From contig NZ_KQ948656.1 in NCBI RefSeq assembly GCF_001514145.1, forward strand, positions 1 to 64,000: 64,000 nucleotides of DNA. Direction: 5' to 3'. This DNA is from Streptomyces canus. GTDB taxonomy: Bacteria > Actinomycetota > Actinomycetes > Streptomycetales > Streptomycetaceae. Each line of letters opens with the position of its first letter. Within the stretch, counting starts at the first letter, position 1. The notes under the pieces were generated by a model. The model saw only the letters and a program-made list of their open reading frames with translations. It did no database searches and was not told the DNA's origin. The position numbers and the translations under genes were made by a program. This document shows, one piece after another, positions 42,994 through 51,165 of the stretch.

Positions 42994-44001
42994 TCATGAG
43001 GCGCGGCGGAAGACAGCGGCGGGACCGATGACGCTTGGCCCGAACTTGTCGCGCACGCGGTCGACGGCGGTTTCGGCGGCGAGGCGAGCCTCGCGGGCGT
43101 CATCGAGGGACAGCTGCCAGGCGACCTGGTCGGCGTCGACGAGGTCTTCGCCCTTCAGTGCGAGTCCGGTCAGGCGGCCGCGCTGCAGGCCGGCGGCGTC
43201 CATCAGCTGGTAGGCGAGCCGGCGCAGGTCGTCCTCATGGGCAGAGGGTGCGGTCAGGCGTCGGGTCTTCTCCCAGGTGCCGCCGCCGGCGAACTTCAAG
43301 GTCAGCGTCAGGGCGCGGGCGGCCTGGCCGCGGCCGCGCAGCCGGGTGCCGAGCCTGACGACCAGGTCGAGCAGGGCGGCGCGGACGGCGGCGCCGTCCA
43401 GGGTGTGGTCATCGAAGCGGTGGTGCACGGTCGCCGTGGCGGGCAGGGCGCGGGGGATGACGGGGCGAGGGTCGATGCCATGGGCCCGGTCGGCGGCCAG
43501 GCGGCCGGCCTTCCCGCCCAGCAGGCGCTGCACGGTCGCGGACGGTACCGCGGCGAGCAGGCCCACGCAGTGGATGCCGTAGTCACGCAGCGCCGCCGCC
43601 TGCCGCGGGCCGATCCCGTGCAGGGCCTCGACCGGCAGCGGCCCGAGCCAGCCGGTGACGTCCTCGGGGGCGATCGCCAGGACCCCGCCCGGCAGGGGAA
43701 CCTGTCCTGAGGCAGTCGCGGCGATCGTGATGGAGGGGCCGATACCGATACGGACGTCGGTGCCCAGGCGGGAGACCGTCCGTACCCGCAGCACCTCCCC
43801 CAGTCGGCGGGCCTCGACGCCGTGGTAGCGCAGCGCTCCGCGCAGGTCTACCAGTGCCGCGGTGGGCGGCAGTGCCTGCACCACTGGCGACAGTCCGGCC
43901 AACTCCTCCAGGACCTGCCTGTATGTCTCCTCCGGCAGCCGGTCCGCGCAGCGCACATGCATCACCACGCCGTGCCCATCCGCCGTCGCCCGCGTCCTCA
44001 T
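42994..44001 (-). CDS. Y-family DNA polymerase-like protein, ImuB-like, probably non-catalytic
   Basis: 335 residues. ATG 44001 is 8 bases after GGAGG. The body matches the Y-family thumb and little finger: VEALHGIGPRQAAALRDYGI HCVGLLAAVP (helix-hairpin-helix), LGGKAGRLAADRAHGIDPRP VIPRALPA, and TLTLKFAGGGTWEKTRRL. The N-terminal catalytic acid motif (D-x-D-x-FFA) is missing, and the position of SIDEAYLD is PTAALVDLRGAL. This is the pattern of ImuB-type accessory polymerases that have lost the active-site acids. It may help recruit a mutasome or act in damage bypass. Divergent from the DUF6233 gene. Confidence 0.72.
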   Translation of the reverse strand: MRTRATADGHGVVMHVRCADRLPEETYRQVLEELAGLSPVVQALPPTAALVDLRGALRYHGVEARRLGEVLRVRTVSRLGTDVRIGIGPSITIAATASGQVPLPGGVLAIAPEDVTGWLGPLPVEALHGIGPRQAAALRDYGIHCVGLLAAVPSATVQRLLGGKAGRLAADRAHGIDPRPVIPRALPATATVHHRFDDHTLDGAAVRAALLDLVVRLGTRLRGRGQAARALTLTLKFAGGGTWEKTRRLTAPSAHEDDLRRLAYQLMDAAGLQRGRLTGLALKGEDLVDADQVAWQLSLDDAREARLAAETAVDRVRDKFGPSVIGPAAVFRRAS

Positions 44002-44088
44002 CGTGCTCACCTCCCCCACCACATTATCGAACATAAAATCGAACACGCGACGGCACGGCGCATCGATCTTGGGCCTAGAATCAAAAAC

Positions 44089-44583
44089 GTGTTCGATGAT
44101 CTGCCACCCGACCTGGAGCGACTGCGCACCCTGCGCGTGTGGCATGCCCTGTGGCTGAACCGCATCGACCGCAAGATCGCCCTGCTGGAACGGCGCAAGG
44201 CAGAAGAGGAACACGGCCGGCGCACCCGCCCGCAGACGCCGGAGTGGGTCGTCGAAGTCGGCATCGGCGCCAGCAAGCCGCCCGTCCAGGTCCACGCCGG
44301 CACCTGCCACATGATCGGCTCGCGGCGCCGCCCTGTCAGCCGCGACGAAGCCCGCCGCCTCCTGGCCGACGGACTGCGCGCCTGCACCCACTGCCAGCCC
44401 GACACCCAGCTGCACATCATCGACTTAGAGGTCGCGCAGATAGGCGCGATGGGACACCTCGAGAGAAGAAGCACAGGGTCTGGTGAACACGGGGTTGCGA
44501 CGCTCCGTGATCACACCGGGAGACCTGTGCCTTTGCCAGTGAGCCTCCTCCAACCTGACTGGGTGTCACAGGGGTTGGCGTGA
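44089..44583 (+). CDS. DUF6233 protein, C terminus altered by IS debris
   Basis: 164 residues from GTG 44089. The family core is clear: VFDDLPPDLERLRTLRVWHA LWLNRIDRKIALLERRKAEE EHGRR, PEWVVEVGIGASKPPVQVHA GTCHMIGSRRRPVSRDEARR LLADGLRACTHCQPDTQLHI ID (written here in fragments; key elements are the H-x-G-x-C and C-x2-C residues). Relatives end near this point. Here the frame runs on about 50 residues (LEVAQIGAMGHLERRSTGSG, ending VSQGLA) up to an IS5 transposase 3' end at 44585, so the original stop seems to have been lost by insertion. Confidence 0.75.
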   Translation: MFDDLPPDLERLRTLRVWHALWLNRIDRKIALLERRKAEEEHGRRTRPQTPEWVVEVGIGASKPPVQVHAGTCHMIGSRRRPVSRDEARRLLADGLRACTHCQPDTQLHIIDLEVAQIGAMGHLERRSTGSGEHGVATLRDHTGRPVPLPVSLLQPDWVSQGLA

Positions 44584-44584
44584 C

Positions 44585-44745
44585 AGGCCGTCAACCGCGC
44601 CCGTGCGAAGATCCGCGCACTTGGCGAGCAGGCCATGGCCACCCTCAAGTCCTGGCGCCTGCTGCGGAAACTCCGCTGCATCACCACCCGCGTCACCGAC
44701 CTGGTCAAGGCCGTCTTGACTCTGGAGCTCGCCACCTCGGCCTGA
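44585..44745 (+). pseudogene. IS5-family transposase C-terminal fragment
   Basis: Reads AVNRARAKIRALGEQAMATL KSWRLLRKLRCITTRVTDLV KAVLTLELATSA and a stop, the ending of an IS5-group transposase (catalytic E in GEQAMATLKSWRLL). The upstream part is absent. Confidence 0.7.
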
Positions 44746-44779
44746 GGATGGAAGCCTCGCGGCCTCCTATACTCCTGGC

Positions 44780-45124
44780 GTGTCTGATACGTCGAACCTA
44801 TTCCACGTGTCGTCCGTGCTCAATCGGCGGTCGATCGCACAGCATGGCCTGGACTGGACCCGCATGGGCGCCGCACGGGGAATCGCCGGCAGCCGCCGCC
44901 CCGAGGTGGAGGGGATCTTCGTCTGTCGGGGCGAGGAAGAAGCAGGGTTCTTCCTCCAGGTCATCAACAACACCGGTGGGCCGGCCGATCTCTGGTCCGT
45001 GGACGGCATCGATGAAGGGCTGCTCCTCGACAACGGCAACGGCTTCGTCTATCTACCCTGCCGTATACCAGCCGCGCGAGTCAGCCTCGTGCGATCAGCC
45101 GTTCCTCCTCAGCATGATTTCTGA
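44780..45124 (+). CDS. Small hypothetical protein
   Basis: 114 residues from GTG 44780. LFHVSSVLNRRSIAQHGLDW TRMGAARGIAGSRRPEVEGI F, then DLWSVDGIDEGLLLDNGNGF VYLPCRIPAARVSLVR. The 'HVSS..NR.SI..HGLDW' opening resembles proteins of the ADP-ribosyltransferase or RNA 2'-phosphotransferase fold that bind NAD-like ligands, but this is a guess from pattern only. Placed just after an IS5 fragment. Confidence 0.6.
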   Translation: MSDTSNLFHVSSVLNRRSIAQHGLDWTRMGAARGIAGSRRPEVEGIFVCRGEEEAGFFLQVINNTGGPADLWSVDGIDEGLLLDNGNGFVYLPCRIPAARVSLVRSAVPPQHDF

Positions 45125-45441
45125 GTTCGCCCGGCGAGACGGCAGGGGCCAGGCCCACGCGGAAACCGGCTGAGATTTCGGTGAAGGTGTGGGCGGAACG
45201 CAGGTACATCAAGGCCGTCGACGCTTGGCGGCTGCAGGTCAGCCGCTGAGCCGCCACCCCCCGACGCAGCAGCCGCAGCGCGGAAGTGGACAGATCCCAC
45301 CCGGCCAGATGGGTGGGGACTCAGGACCCCGGGTGGAGAAGGGCGCTGTTGGTCGACGGACCAGCTACCTGGAGCTTCGTTCTTCCGTCACCGCAACCGC
45401 TGTATCTCACACCCCGGTTGGAAAAGGCTCAGCCTTGGAAC
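45125..45441. other. No gene recognised
   Basis: About 300 bp. A plus-strand stretch near 45190 reads WAERRYIKAVDAWRLQVSR and a stop, possibly the end of a decayed gene, but nothing can be named. Confidence 0.3.
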
Positions 45442-46128
45442 TCAGGCACTGCACAAAGTCGCGGCAGGGCGCCGCCCCGCGGTGAACGCGGCCGGTGGGA
45501 CACCCATGAAGTGGCGGAACTCGGCCGTCATGTGGGACTGGTCGTAGTAGCCGGCCGTCGCGGCGATGTCCGCCCATCGGCCCGCACCGGCCGCGAGCAC
45601 GGTGCGAACGCGGTCGATGCGTGCGAAACGCTTGGGCGACAAGCCGGTGCCGTCGGTGAACAGAGCGTGCAGGCGGCGCTCACTGATGTGCAACCGGGCC
45701 GCGGTCGCGGTGACAGTGGCGCCGACCAGTAGACGCGCCGCCTCTTCGAGCCGCCCCGACGGCTCCGGGCGGTCGGCCAAGGCTGTTTCGAGAGCGGTAA
45801 CCGGGTCAGCGGCGAGCTGGTCGACGTCCAGGCCCGGTAGTTCGCGGAGCGGCAGCGCACGGTCGGCGAGGTCAGTCAGCGGACGGCCGAGCAGGGCTTG
45901 GGCACGACCCGGCCGCATGCGAACCCGCACGCACGAGTGGCCGGGCGCGGCGACGTGATAGGCGGCCCGGGTGCGGGGGCCCGTGACGATCAGCTCGCGC
46001 TTGTCGGTGCGCAGGAGAAGTGTGGTGGCGTGATCGGGTACGTCGACCGCTGCCGAACCGGCCGCCGTGGCCACATCGATTCCGGCCACCCAACGCAGAA
46101 GGCCGGGCGGCACGTTGAGAGAACTCAC
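45442..46128 (-). CDS. AraC-family transcriptional regulator
   Basis: 228 residues from GTG 46128; a longer start at ATG 46182 would leave only 9 bp to the divergent gene. The C-terminal DNA-binding domain is ATVTATAARLHISERRLHAL FTDGTGLSPKRFARIDRVRT VL, then DIAATAGYYDQSHMTAEFRH FMGVPPAAF, two helix-turn-helix units with the GYYDQSH signature. The N-terminal half is a small ligand domain (AAYHVAAPGHSCVRVRMRPG). It is divergent from an NmrA-type reductase gene that it likely controls. Confidence 0.85.
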   Translation of the reverse strand: MSSLNVPPGLLRWVAGIDVATAAGSAAVDVPDHATTLLLRTDKRELIVTGPRTRAAYHVAAPGHSCVRVRMRPGRAQALLGRPLTDLADRALPLRELPGLDVDQLAADPVTALETALADRPEPSGRLEEAARLLVGATVTATAARLHISERRLHALFTDGTGLSPKRFARIDRVRTVLAAGAGRWADIAATAGYYDQSHMTAEFRHFMGVPPAAFTAGRRPAATLCSA

Positions 46129-46137
46129 GCGGCCCAC

Positions 46138-46159
46138 GATAGTGCCGAAACTTCCTATC
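46138..46159. promoter_or_regulatory. Inverted repeat between AraC and NmrA genes
   Basis: GATAG at 46138-46142 and CTATC at 46155-46159 frame a 12-bp centre. It lies in the 63-bp gap between divergent genes and may be the regulator's site. Short arms, so low confidence. Confidence 0.35.
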
Positions 46160-46191
46160 ACGTGGCGTGAGAGCGCTGTCATCGTCGGGCC

Positions 46192-46995
46192 ATGATCCTT
46201 GTTACCGGTGCCACCGGCACCATCGGTAGTCATGTCGTGCGTCTGCTCACCGAGCGGGGCGTGCCGTTTCGGGCGATGTCCCGCCGCGAGCGGCCCGGCG
46301 GGGTGCGGGCCGACTTCGACGACCCGGTGTCGCTGGCGCGCGCGGTGGCCGACGTCGACACGGTCTTCCTCGTGACCGTGCCGCCAGTGCCGACCGCCGA
46401 CCACGACATCGCCCTGGTGACGGCCGCGCGGGCGGCGGGCGTCCGTAAGATCGTCAAGTTGTCCGCGATCGGCAGCGGCGAGCGGTTCGACGGGGCGACC
46501 GTCGGCGCGTGGCACCTCGCCGCGGAGGAGGCGATCGAGGCCGGCGGGCTCGTGTGGACGATGCTTCGCCCGCCGAGCTTCGCCTCGAACTTCTTGTGGT
46601 ATCGGGCGCTTATCCAGGCCGGAGAGCCGATACCGAACCTGGTCGGCGACTCCCGGCAGGCCATCGTCGACCCGAGGGACGTGGCTGCGGTCGCCGTCGC
46701 CGCCATGACCAGCGATGCGCACGACAGGCGGCGATACGACCTGACCGGGCCGGAGCTGCTGACGTTCGCAGACCAGGCGGCGATCCTGGAGGGCGTGCTG
46801 GAGCGGCCGATCAAGATCACCGACACGAATGCGCTCGACCAGTTGCCGGCCGGGATGGTCACGGGCATCGGCTGGGCGCGCGCCGGCGGTGCGGCCTACG
46901 TCACCGACCACGTGCCGAAGGTGCTCGGCCGATCGGCAGGCACGTTCGAGCAGTGGGCACGCGACCACCGGGAGGCATTCACGGCGATGCCGTAA
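46192..46995 (+). CDS. NmrA-type NAD(P)-binding oxidoreductase
   Basis: 267 residues. Rossmann motif GATGTIGSHVVRLLTERG at the N terminus, then KIVKLSAIGSGERFDGATVG AWHLAAEEAIEAGGLVWTML RPPSFASNFLWY, the NmrA/HSCARG pattern of quinone-oxidoreductase-like or redox-sensing SDRs. It lacks a strict Y-x3-K pair, as usual in NmrA-like proteins. Divergently paired with an AraC regulator, an arrangement common for these reductases in actinomycetes. Confidence 0.87.
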   Translation: MILVTGATGTIGSHVVRLLTERGVPFRAMSRRERPGGVRADFDDPVSLARAVADVDTVFLVTVPPVPTADHDIALVTAARAAGVRKIVKLSAIGSGERFDGATVGAWHLAAEEAIEAGGLVWTMLRPPSFASNFLWYRALIQAGEPIPNLVGDSRQAIVDPRDVAAVAVAAMTSDAHDRRRYDLTGPELLTFADQAAILEGVLERPIKITDTNALDQLPAGMVTGIGWARAGGAAYVTDHVPKVLGRSAGTFEQWARDHREAFTAMP

Positions 46996-47029
46996 CCCAC
47001 CGCCCCCGACGGCCGCCAGGCCTGATAGC

Positions 47030-47240
47030 TCAAGACAGAGCCCGTTCTCCCTTGGTGCTTCGCTGGAGTTGGTGAAGAAGGCGTTGATGGACGTCGATCC
47101 GGCGTCCGTAGCAGCCTGCGAGTCGATGGGAGGCCTTCTGCCAGGCGTGGGTGCGCTCTACGGCCAGCGCCCCTCTGGACGGGAACTTTCTCGCCCTTGC
47201 GATCCGCCGGGCAGTCCGCGTTCGTCGAGGGTGGTGCGCG
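47030..47240 (-). pseudogene. IS5-family transposase 3' remnant
   Basis: The minus strand reads ARKFPSRGALAVERTHAWQK ASHRLAGCYGRRIDVHQRLL, matching the VERTHAWxxxFRRLxxCYER RxxV ending of an IS5-group transposase. Short and partial. Confidence 0.6.
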
Positions 47241-47378
47241 CTGAGGCACCGTAGGCCACAGGTCTGCTGTCCTGCCACTGCCCTTGACCGGCGGCTGCCG
47301 GTTGCCGGACACCGCTGAGGGAGGGCGACCACCGGTGGTAATCGCCAGGCCGGTGTCGGGGCGGCCGCCGACGGTCGG
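47241..47378. other. Short gap
   Basis: The gap contains nothing identified beyond IS debris. Confidence 0.25.
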
Positions 47379-47645
47379 TCAGCCGGGCCAAGTGCCGGTC
47401 AGGCGGCGGGTGGCGGTGGCGCCACTGCGGTCGACGGCGGCTTTCACACCGGCGAAGATCGCGCCCTGAAGGACGGCCGCAGACACCACCTCACGCCAGG
47501 TGCGGTGCTCATCGGTGGCGTCGGGGGCGTCCTCCTCGTGCCCGAGTCGTTTCCAGACCTGTTTGAACATCGCGCCGGCCAGAACACCGCTGAGGGCACC
47601 CATGGCCATGCCGACCGGCTTGTAGGCGACTTTCGAGGCTTTCAT
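47379..47645 (-). CDS. DUF4235 membrane protein
   Basis: 88 residues. KVAYKPVGMAMGALSGVLAG AMFKQVWKRLGHEEDAPDAT is the DUF4235 pattern, with a single membrane helix then WREVVSAAVLQGAIFAGVKA AVDRSG, a second. Inner-membrane protein of unknown function found with DUF3618 and holin-like genes, as here. Its start ATG overlaps the DUF3618 stop. Confidence 0.85.
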   Translation of the reverse strand: MKASKVAYKPVGMAMGALSGVLAGAMFKQVWKRLGHEEDAPDATDEHRTWREVVSAAVLQGAIFAGVKAAVDRSGATATRRLTGTWPG

Positions 47646-48112
47646 CGGTGCCTCCTGGCACGTCGGACGACCAGCAGCGCGATGAGCGCGCCGGCTGCGG
47701 CAAGCAGCGGGCCGCGGTTGGCCCGCGCCGCCTGCATACCCTGGTCGGCCTTCTCTCGCACCGGCTGCGGGGCCTTGTCCCGGGCCAGCTCGGCGACGTG
47801 CACGGCCTTGTCGTGGAACTGCTCCGTGGCAGCAACGGCCTTGGCGCGCACCGGCTCCGGCGTCCGGTCCTGCACCGTGTGGGCCGCGTGCGCGGCCTTG
47901 TCCTTCAGCTGAGACCTGACCTGTGTGCTCTTCTCAGCGACCTGATCCTTGACTGCCGTCGTCCTCTCCCGGGCACGGGTCTTGACGTCGGCCTTGGACA
48001 CGAGCGCCTCGACAGTCTCGCCGAGGTCCTCACGTGTCGCCTCCACCCGCTCACGCAACTCCTCGGAGGAAGGCGTCGGCTCCTCGCCCGGCTGCGGCTT
48101 GTCCTCGGTCAT
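47642..48112 (-). CDS. DUF3618 protein
   Basis: 156 residues from ATG 48112. The signature EELRERVEATREDLGETVEA LVSKADVKTRARERTTAVKD QV is DUF3618. A long lysine/alanine-rich amphipathic middle resembles a LEA-like or apolipoprotein helix. It ends with a membrane helix (LLAAAGALIALLVVRRAR). Coupled by ATGA overlaps to its neighbours. Probably an envelope-associated structural protein. Confidence 0.85.
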   Translation of the reverse strand: MTEDKPQPGEEPTPSSEELRERVEATREDLGETVEALVSKADVKTRARERTTAVKDQVAEKSTQVRSQLKDKAAHAAHTVQDRTPEPVRAKAVAATEQFHDKAVHVAELARDKAPQPVREKADQGMQAARANRGPLLAAAGALIALLVVRRARRHR

Positions 48113-48528
48113 CGCTGTGCCCTTTCCTTGATCTCGGCCATATCGGCCTTGACGCTGTCCGCGGTCTGCTCGGGCGCCGGCGGGGATGCCTTGCTGACTT
48201 GCTGCTTGCCGAGCGCCGCCATCAGCGCGGTGACGGCGGCCAGGACGCCGGTGACGATCAGCGCCGCCACCCACACATCCACGGCGAGCGACAGCGCGGC
48301 GATGACGGTGGCCACCAATGCCTGCAGGGTGAGCACACCCACCAGCCCGGCGCCGCCGAACAGGCCACCGCCCTTGCCGAACCGCTTGCCCTTCTCGGTC
48401 ATCTCCGCCTGCGCCAGGCGCATCTCGTCGCGCACCAGCTGTGACAGCTGCTGCGAGGCTCGCTGGACCAGGTCACCCACCGGTTCCTGCGCTGGGCTGC
48501 CCGGGCGGGGGGAGCCATCTGTTGTCAC
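48109..48528 (-). CDS. Phage holin-like family protein (PF07332 type)
   Basis: 139 residues from GTG 48528. EPVGDLVQRASQQLSQLVRD EMRLAQAEMTEKGKRFGKGG G is the conserved opening of the actinobacterial 'phage holin family', here followed by two membrane helices (LVGVLTLQALVATVIAALSL and WVAALIVTGVLAAVTALMAA). It is not part of a phage; these proteins are usually chromosomal and sit in DUF3618/DUF4235 cassettes. Function unproven. Confidence 0.82.
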   Translation of the reverse strand: MTTDGSPRPGSPAQEPVGDLVQRASQQLSQLVRDEMRLAQAEMTEKGKRFGKGGGLFGGAGLVGVLTLQALVATVIAALSLAVDVWVAALIVTGVLAAVTALMAALGKQQVSKASPPAPEQTADSVKADMAEIKERAQR

Positions 48529-48706
48529 GAGTGCTCACCTTCCCTGCGGCTGCCCGGGTGACCGAGCGGCCAGCTCTGCTTCCACCTTCTGATCGGCTGT
48601 CCGTGCGTCCGGGTCGGCACGCATCACCGCCTGTCAGAGCATGCGTCGCCACGGCAGATGGGGTCCGGCGCCTACCGGGACGGCCGCGGGCAGCCGGTAC
48701 GGCGCC

Positions 48707-49765
48707 TCAGCCGAGGCGGCGATGGTCCTCCTCGTCCCACTTGCGGGTGTCCCGCGGCTGCACGTACGGCTCCTGTTCGGCCGGGTGACCGCCGGCCACT
48801 GCGCGCTGACGGTGCATTTCGGCGTCGAATTCCAGGCCGAGCAGGATCGCCAGGTTCGTGATCCACAGCCACACCAGGAAGATGATCACTCCGGCGAAGG
48901 TGCCGTAGGTCTTGTTGTACGAGGCGAAGTTCGCCACGTACAACGCGAACCCGGCCGAGGCGACCATCCAGATCACCAGTGCCAGGAAGCTGCCCGGGGT
49001 GACCCACCGGAAGCCGCGCACCCGGGCGTTCGGCGTCGCCCAGTACAGGATCGCGATCATGGTCGTGACGAGGACCGCCAGCAGCGGCCACTTCGCAATC
49101 GACCACACCGTCAGTGCCGTGTCGCCCACCCCCAGAGAGGAGCCGATCTGTTTGGCAAGGGCGCCGGTGAACACGACGATCACTGCGCTGACGACGGCCA
49201 GGACCAGCAGTACCGCCGTCACGCCGACGCGGACGGGCAGCACCTTCCACACCGGGCGGCCCTCCGGGATGTCGTAGACCGCGTTGGCGGACCGGATGAA
49301 CGCGGCGACATAGCCGGAGGCCGACCACACCGCGAGCACCAGACCAACGATCGCCATCACCGAGCCGATCCCGGCGTTGCCCTGCATCTGCTTCACCGCA
49401 TTGCTCAGCACATCCCGCGCCGCGCCCGGGGCCAGTTTCTGGATGTTGTCCAGCACCTGCTGCGACACCGACTGCCCGACGACGCCGAGCAGCGAGATCA
49501 ATGCCAGCAGGGCCGGAAACAGCGCCAGGATCCCGTAGTAGGTCAGCGCCGCCGCCCGGTCGGTCAACTCGTCCTTCTTGAACTCCTTCAAGGTGCCTTT
49601 CAGTACCGCTCCCCAGGAGCGCTTGGGCAGATCCGTCGGACTGTCCGGCGACTGCCGCTCCACCTGCTCATTCGGCCCGGCCTCAGGTGCCCGCGCGGTC
49701 TCGGCCTTTTGGTCGGTCGCGCTGTGCCCGCCGTGCCTTCCATTCCGTTTCAACGTCCGTACCAT
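48707..49765 (-). CDS. YihY/virulence factor BrkB-family membrane protein
   Basis: 352 residues. Residues 1-60 are hydrophilic with a charged Pro/Ser-rich tail. The body has about six membrane segments; DRAAALTYYGILALFPALLA LISLLGVVG is the YihY/BrkB signature. SAVIVVFTGALAKQIGSSLG and the final NLAILLGLEFDAEMHRQRA V also match. Function uncertain; these are inner-membrane proteins sometimes called transporters. It follows the holin/DUF3618/DUF4235 genes on the same strand but 178 bp upstream, so it may share the cassette. Confidence 0.87.
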   Translation of the reverse strand: MVRTLKRNGRHGGHSATDQKAETARAPEAGPNEQVERQSPDSPTDLPKRSWGAVLKGTLKEFKKDELTDRAAALTYYGILALFPALLALISLLGVVGQSVSQQVLDNIQKLAPGAARDVLSNAVKQMQGNAGIGSVMAIVGLVLAVWSASGYVAAFIRSANAVYDIPEGRPVWKVLPVRVGVTAVLLVLAVVSAVIVVFTGALAKQIGSSLGVGDTALTVWSIAKWPLLAVLVTTMIAILYWATPNARVRGFRWVTPGSFLALVIWMVASAGFALYVANFASYNKTYGTFAGVIIFLVWLWITNLAILLGLEFDAEMHRQRAVAGGHPAEQEPYVQPRDTRKWDEEDHRRLG

Positions 49766-49845
49766 TCCCGACGTGTATCCGGACGAGAACCACCTATACA
49801 CACATTCTTCGCATATCGTGACAAGATCGAAGATATCGATCACCG

Positions 49846-49975
49846 TGCGGAGCGAGGCGACCCCAGCTCCCACACCTTGCTCTTCGCCCGCGGCCACCAC
49901 GCGCACGCCGACACCGTGGCAGCCACCAACGTATTTCGGGCCGGGCTGGTCCGTCGCCACGCCAACGCGGCATAG
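49846..49975 (+). pseudogene. TnpB (IS200/IS605) C-terminal remnant
   Basis: The frame ends FARGHHAHADTVAATNVFRA GLVRRHANAA and a stop. This matches the CGHxAHADxNAAxNILRAGL ending of TnpB proteins of IS200/IS605 and IS1341 elements. The zinc-finger cysteines upstream are gone. A hairpin typical of the element's right end follows. Confidence 0.6.
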
Positions 49976-49982
49976 CGAGAAG

Positions 49983-50002
49983 CCCCCGGCTTGGGCCGGG
50001 GG
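49983..50002 (+). other. Hairpin at the TnpB right end (reRNA-like)
   Basis: CCCCCGGC (49983-49990) and GCCGGGGG (49995-50002) form an 8-bp stem with a TTGG loop, 8 bp after the TnpB stop. IS200/IS605 right ends carry such a hairpin; in active TnpB elements this end encodes the guide-RNA scaffold. Confidence 0.55.
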
Positions 50003-50309
50003 AGGAGTCACCCGAACGCAGAGATCGCCGACTCCGACTGGAAACTGCAACCTCAGCGCGCTCGTGCCGGACACGCCTATGTCAACGAGCGGCCCACTCT
50101 GTCAGCACCGACAACTGACACAGCGGCACAGTGACATCACTCCTCCCGGAAAGTGACGCAGCCGCGCACGGGTGGAGAAACTGCGGTCAGGCGCTGCGTG
50201 ATCGGCGTGTGGCCGTCCTCTTCGTGGTCTTCTTCGCTGCCGCCTTCTTGGCCGGCTGCTTCCAGAAGCGCGCGATCCGCACCGCCCAGCTCGCGCTGGA
50301 GTCCGCGCG

Positions 50310-51148
50310 ATGATCCGGGGGTGCGGGGTGGCGCGGCCGAAGCCGTGGGAAGTCGACGACGAGCTGTGGGCGGTGATCGAGCCGCTGCTTCCGAAGGTCG
50401 AGCGTCGGACGCGGCATCCGGGACGCAAGCGGCATCCGGACCGGCTGGTGTTTCAGGGCATCCTGTGCGTGCTGCACACCGGAATCTCCTGGGAACACCT
50501 GCCGCAGGAACTCGGCTTCGGCTCGGGCATGACTTGCTGGCGGCGCCTGGCCGAGTGGACCGAGGCCGGGGTGTGGCCCCGGCTGCACGAGGTGCTCCTC
50601 GCGAAGCTGCGCAGTGCGAACGCCCTGGACCTTTCCCGGGCGGCCTTCGACGGCTCGCACATCCGGGCGTTAAAGGGGGCCCCAAGACGGGACGAAGCCC
50701 TGTCGACCGGGGCAGGACGGGCAGTAAGCATGACCTGATCACAGATGCCAGCGGCATCCCGCTCGCTGCCACCTTGACCGGCGGCAACCGCAACGACGTC
50801 ACCCAGCTGATCCCGCTCCTCCAGGCCGTGCCGCCGGTGCGGGGCAAGCGCGGCCGGCCCCGGCGCCGCCCGGACGTGGTGCTGGGCGACCGCGGCTACG
50901 ACCGCGACAAGTACCGCCGCCTGGTCCGGGACCTCGGCGTGAGGCCGCTGATCGCCCGCCGCGGCACCGAGCACGGCTCCGGCCTGGGCACCCAACGCTG
51001 GGTTGTGGGGCGCGCGTTCGCCCACCTGCACTGGTTCCGCCGCCTGCGGATCCGCTGGGAGATCCGCGACGACATCCACGAAGCCTTCCTCACCCTGGGA
51101 TGCGCACTGATCTGCTGGAGAAGGCTCCGCACTGCCACGGGCCTTTGA
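50310..51148 (+). CDS. IS5-family (IS427-group) transposase, two-frame, catalytic Glu changed
   Basis: Frame one (50310-50738) encodes the helix-turn-helix and first catalytic aspartate (AAFDGSHIRALKG). A run GTTAAAGGGGGCCCC near 50670 lets ribosomes slip to the -1 frame, as in IS427-group elements, continuing LITDASGIPLAATLTGGNRN DV, VVLGDRGYDRDKYRRLVRD (second aspartate) to a stop at 51148. The final catalytic motif reads RWVVGRAFAHLHWFRRL; relatives have VVERAF, so the DDE glutamate is glycine here (GGG for GAG). Nearly complete but probably inactive. Terminal repeats were not resolved. Confidence 0.8.
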
Positions 51149-51165
51149 CGCGGCACTGCGGGGGT

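Noticed and set aside
44027..44096. A LexA/SOS box between the polymerase and DUF6233 genes
   Set aside because: TCGAAC and GTTCGA half-sites are present, but at the wrong spacing for the known actinobacterial box. Reported only as a question in a finding.
50131..50313. A 60-residue frame with a lipobox-like FLAGC
   Set aside because: It lies between the TnpB relic and an IS5 element. The opposite strand has an equally good lysine-rich tail (KKAAAKKTTKR), and neither has a clear start.
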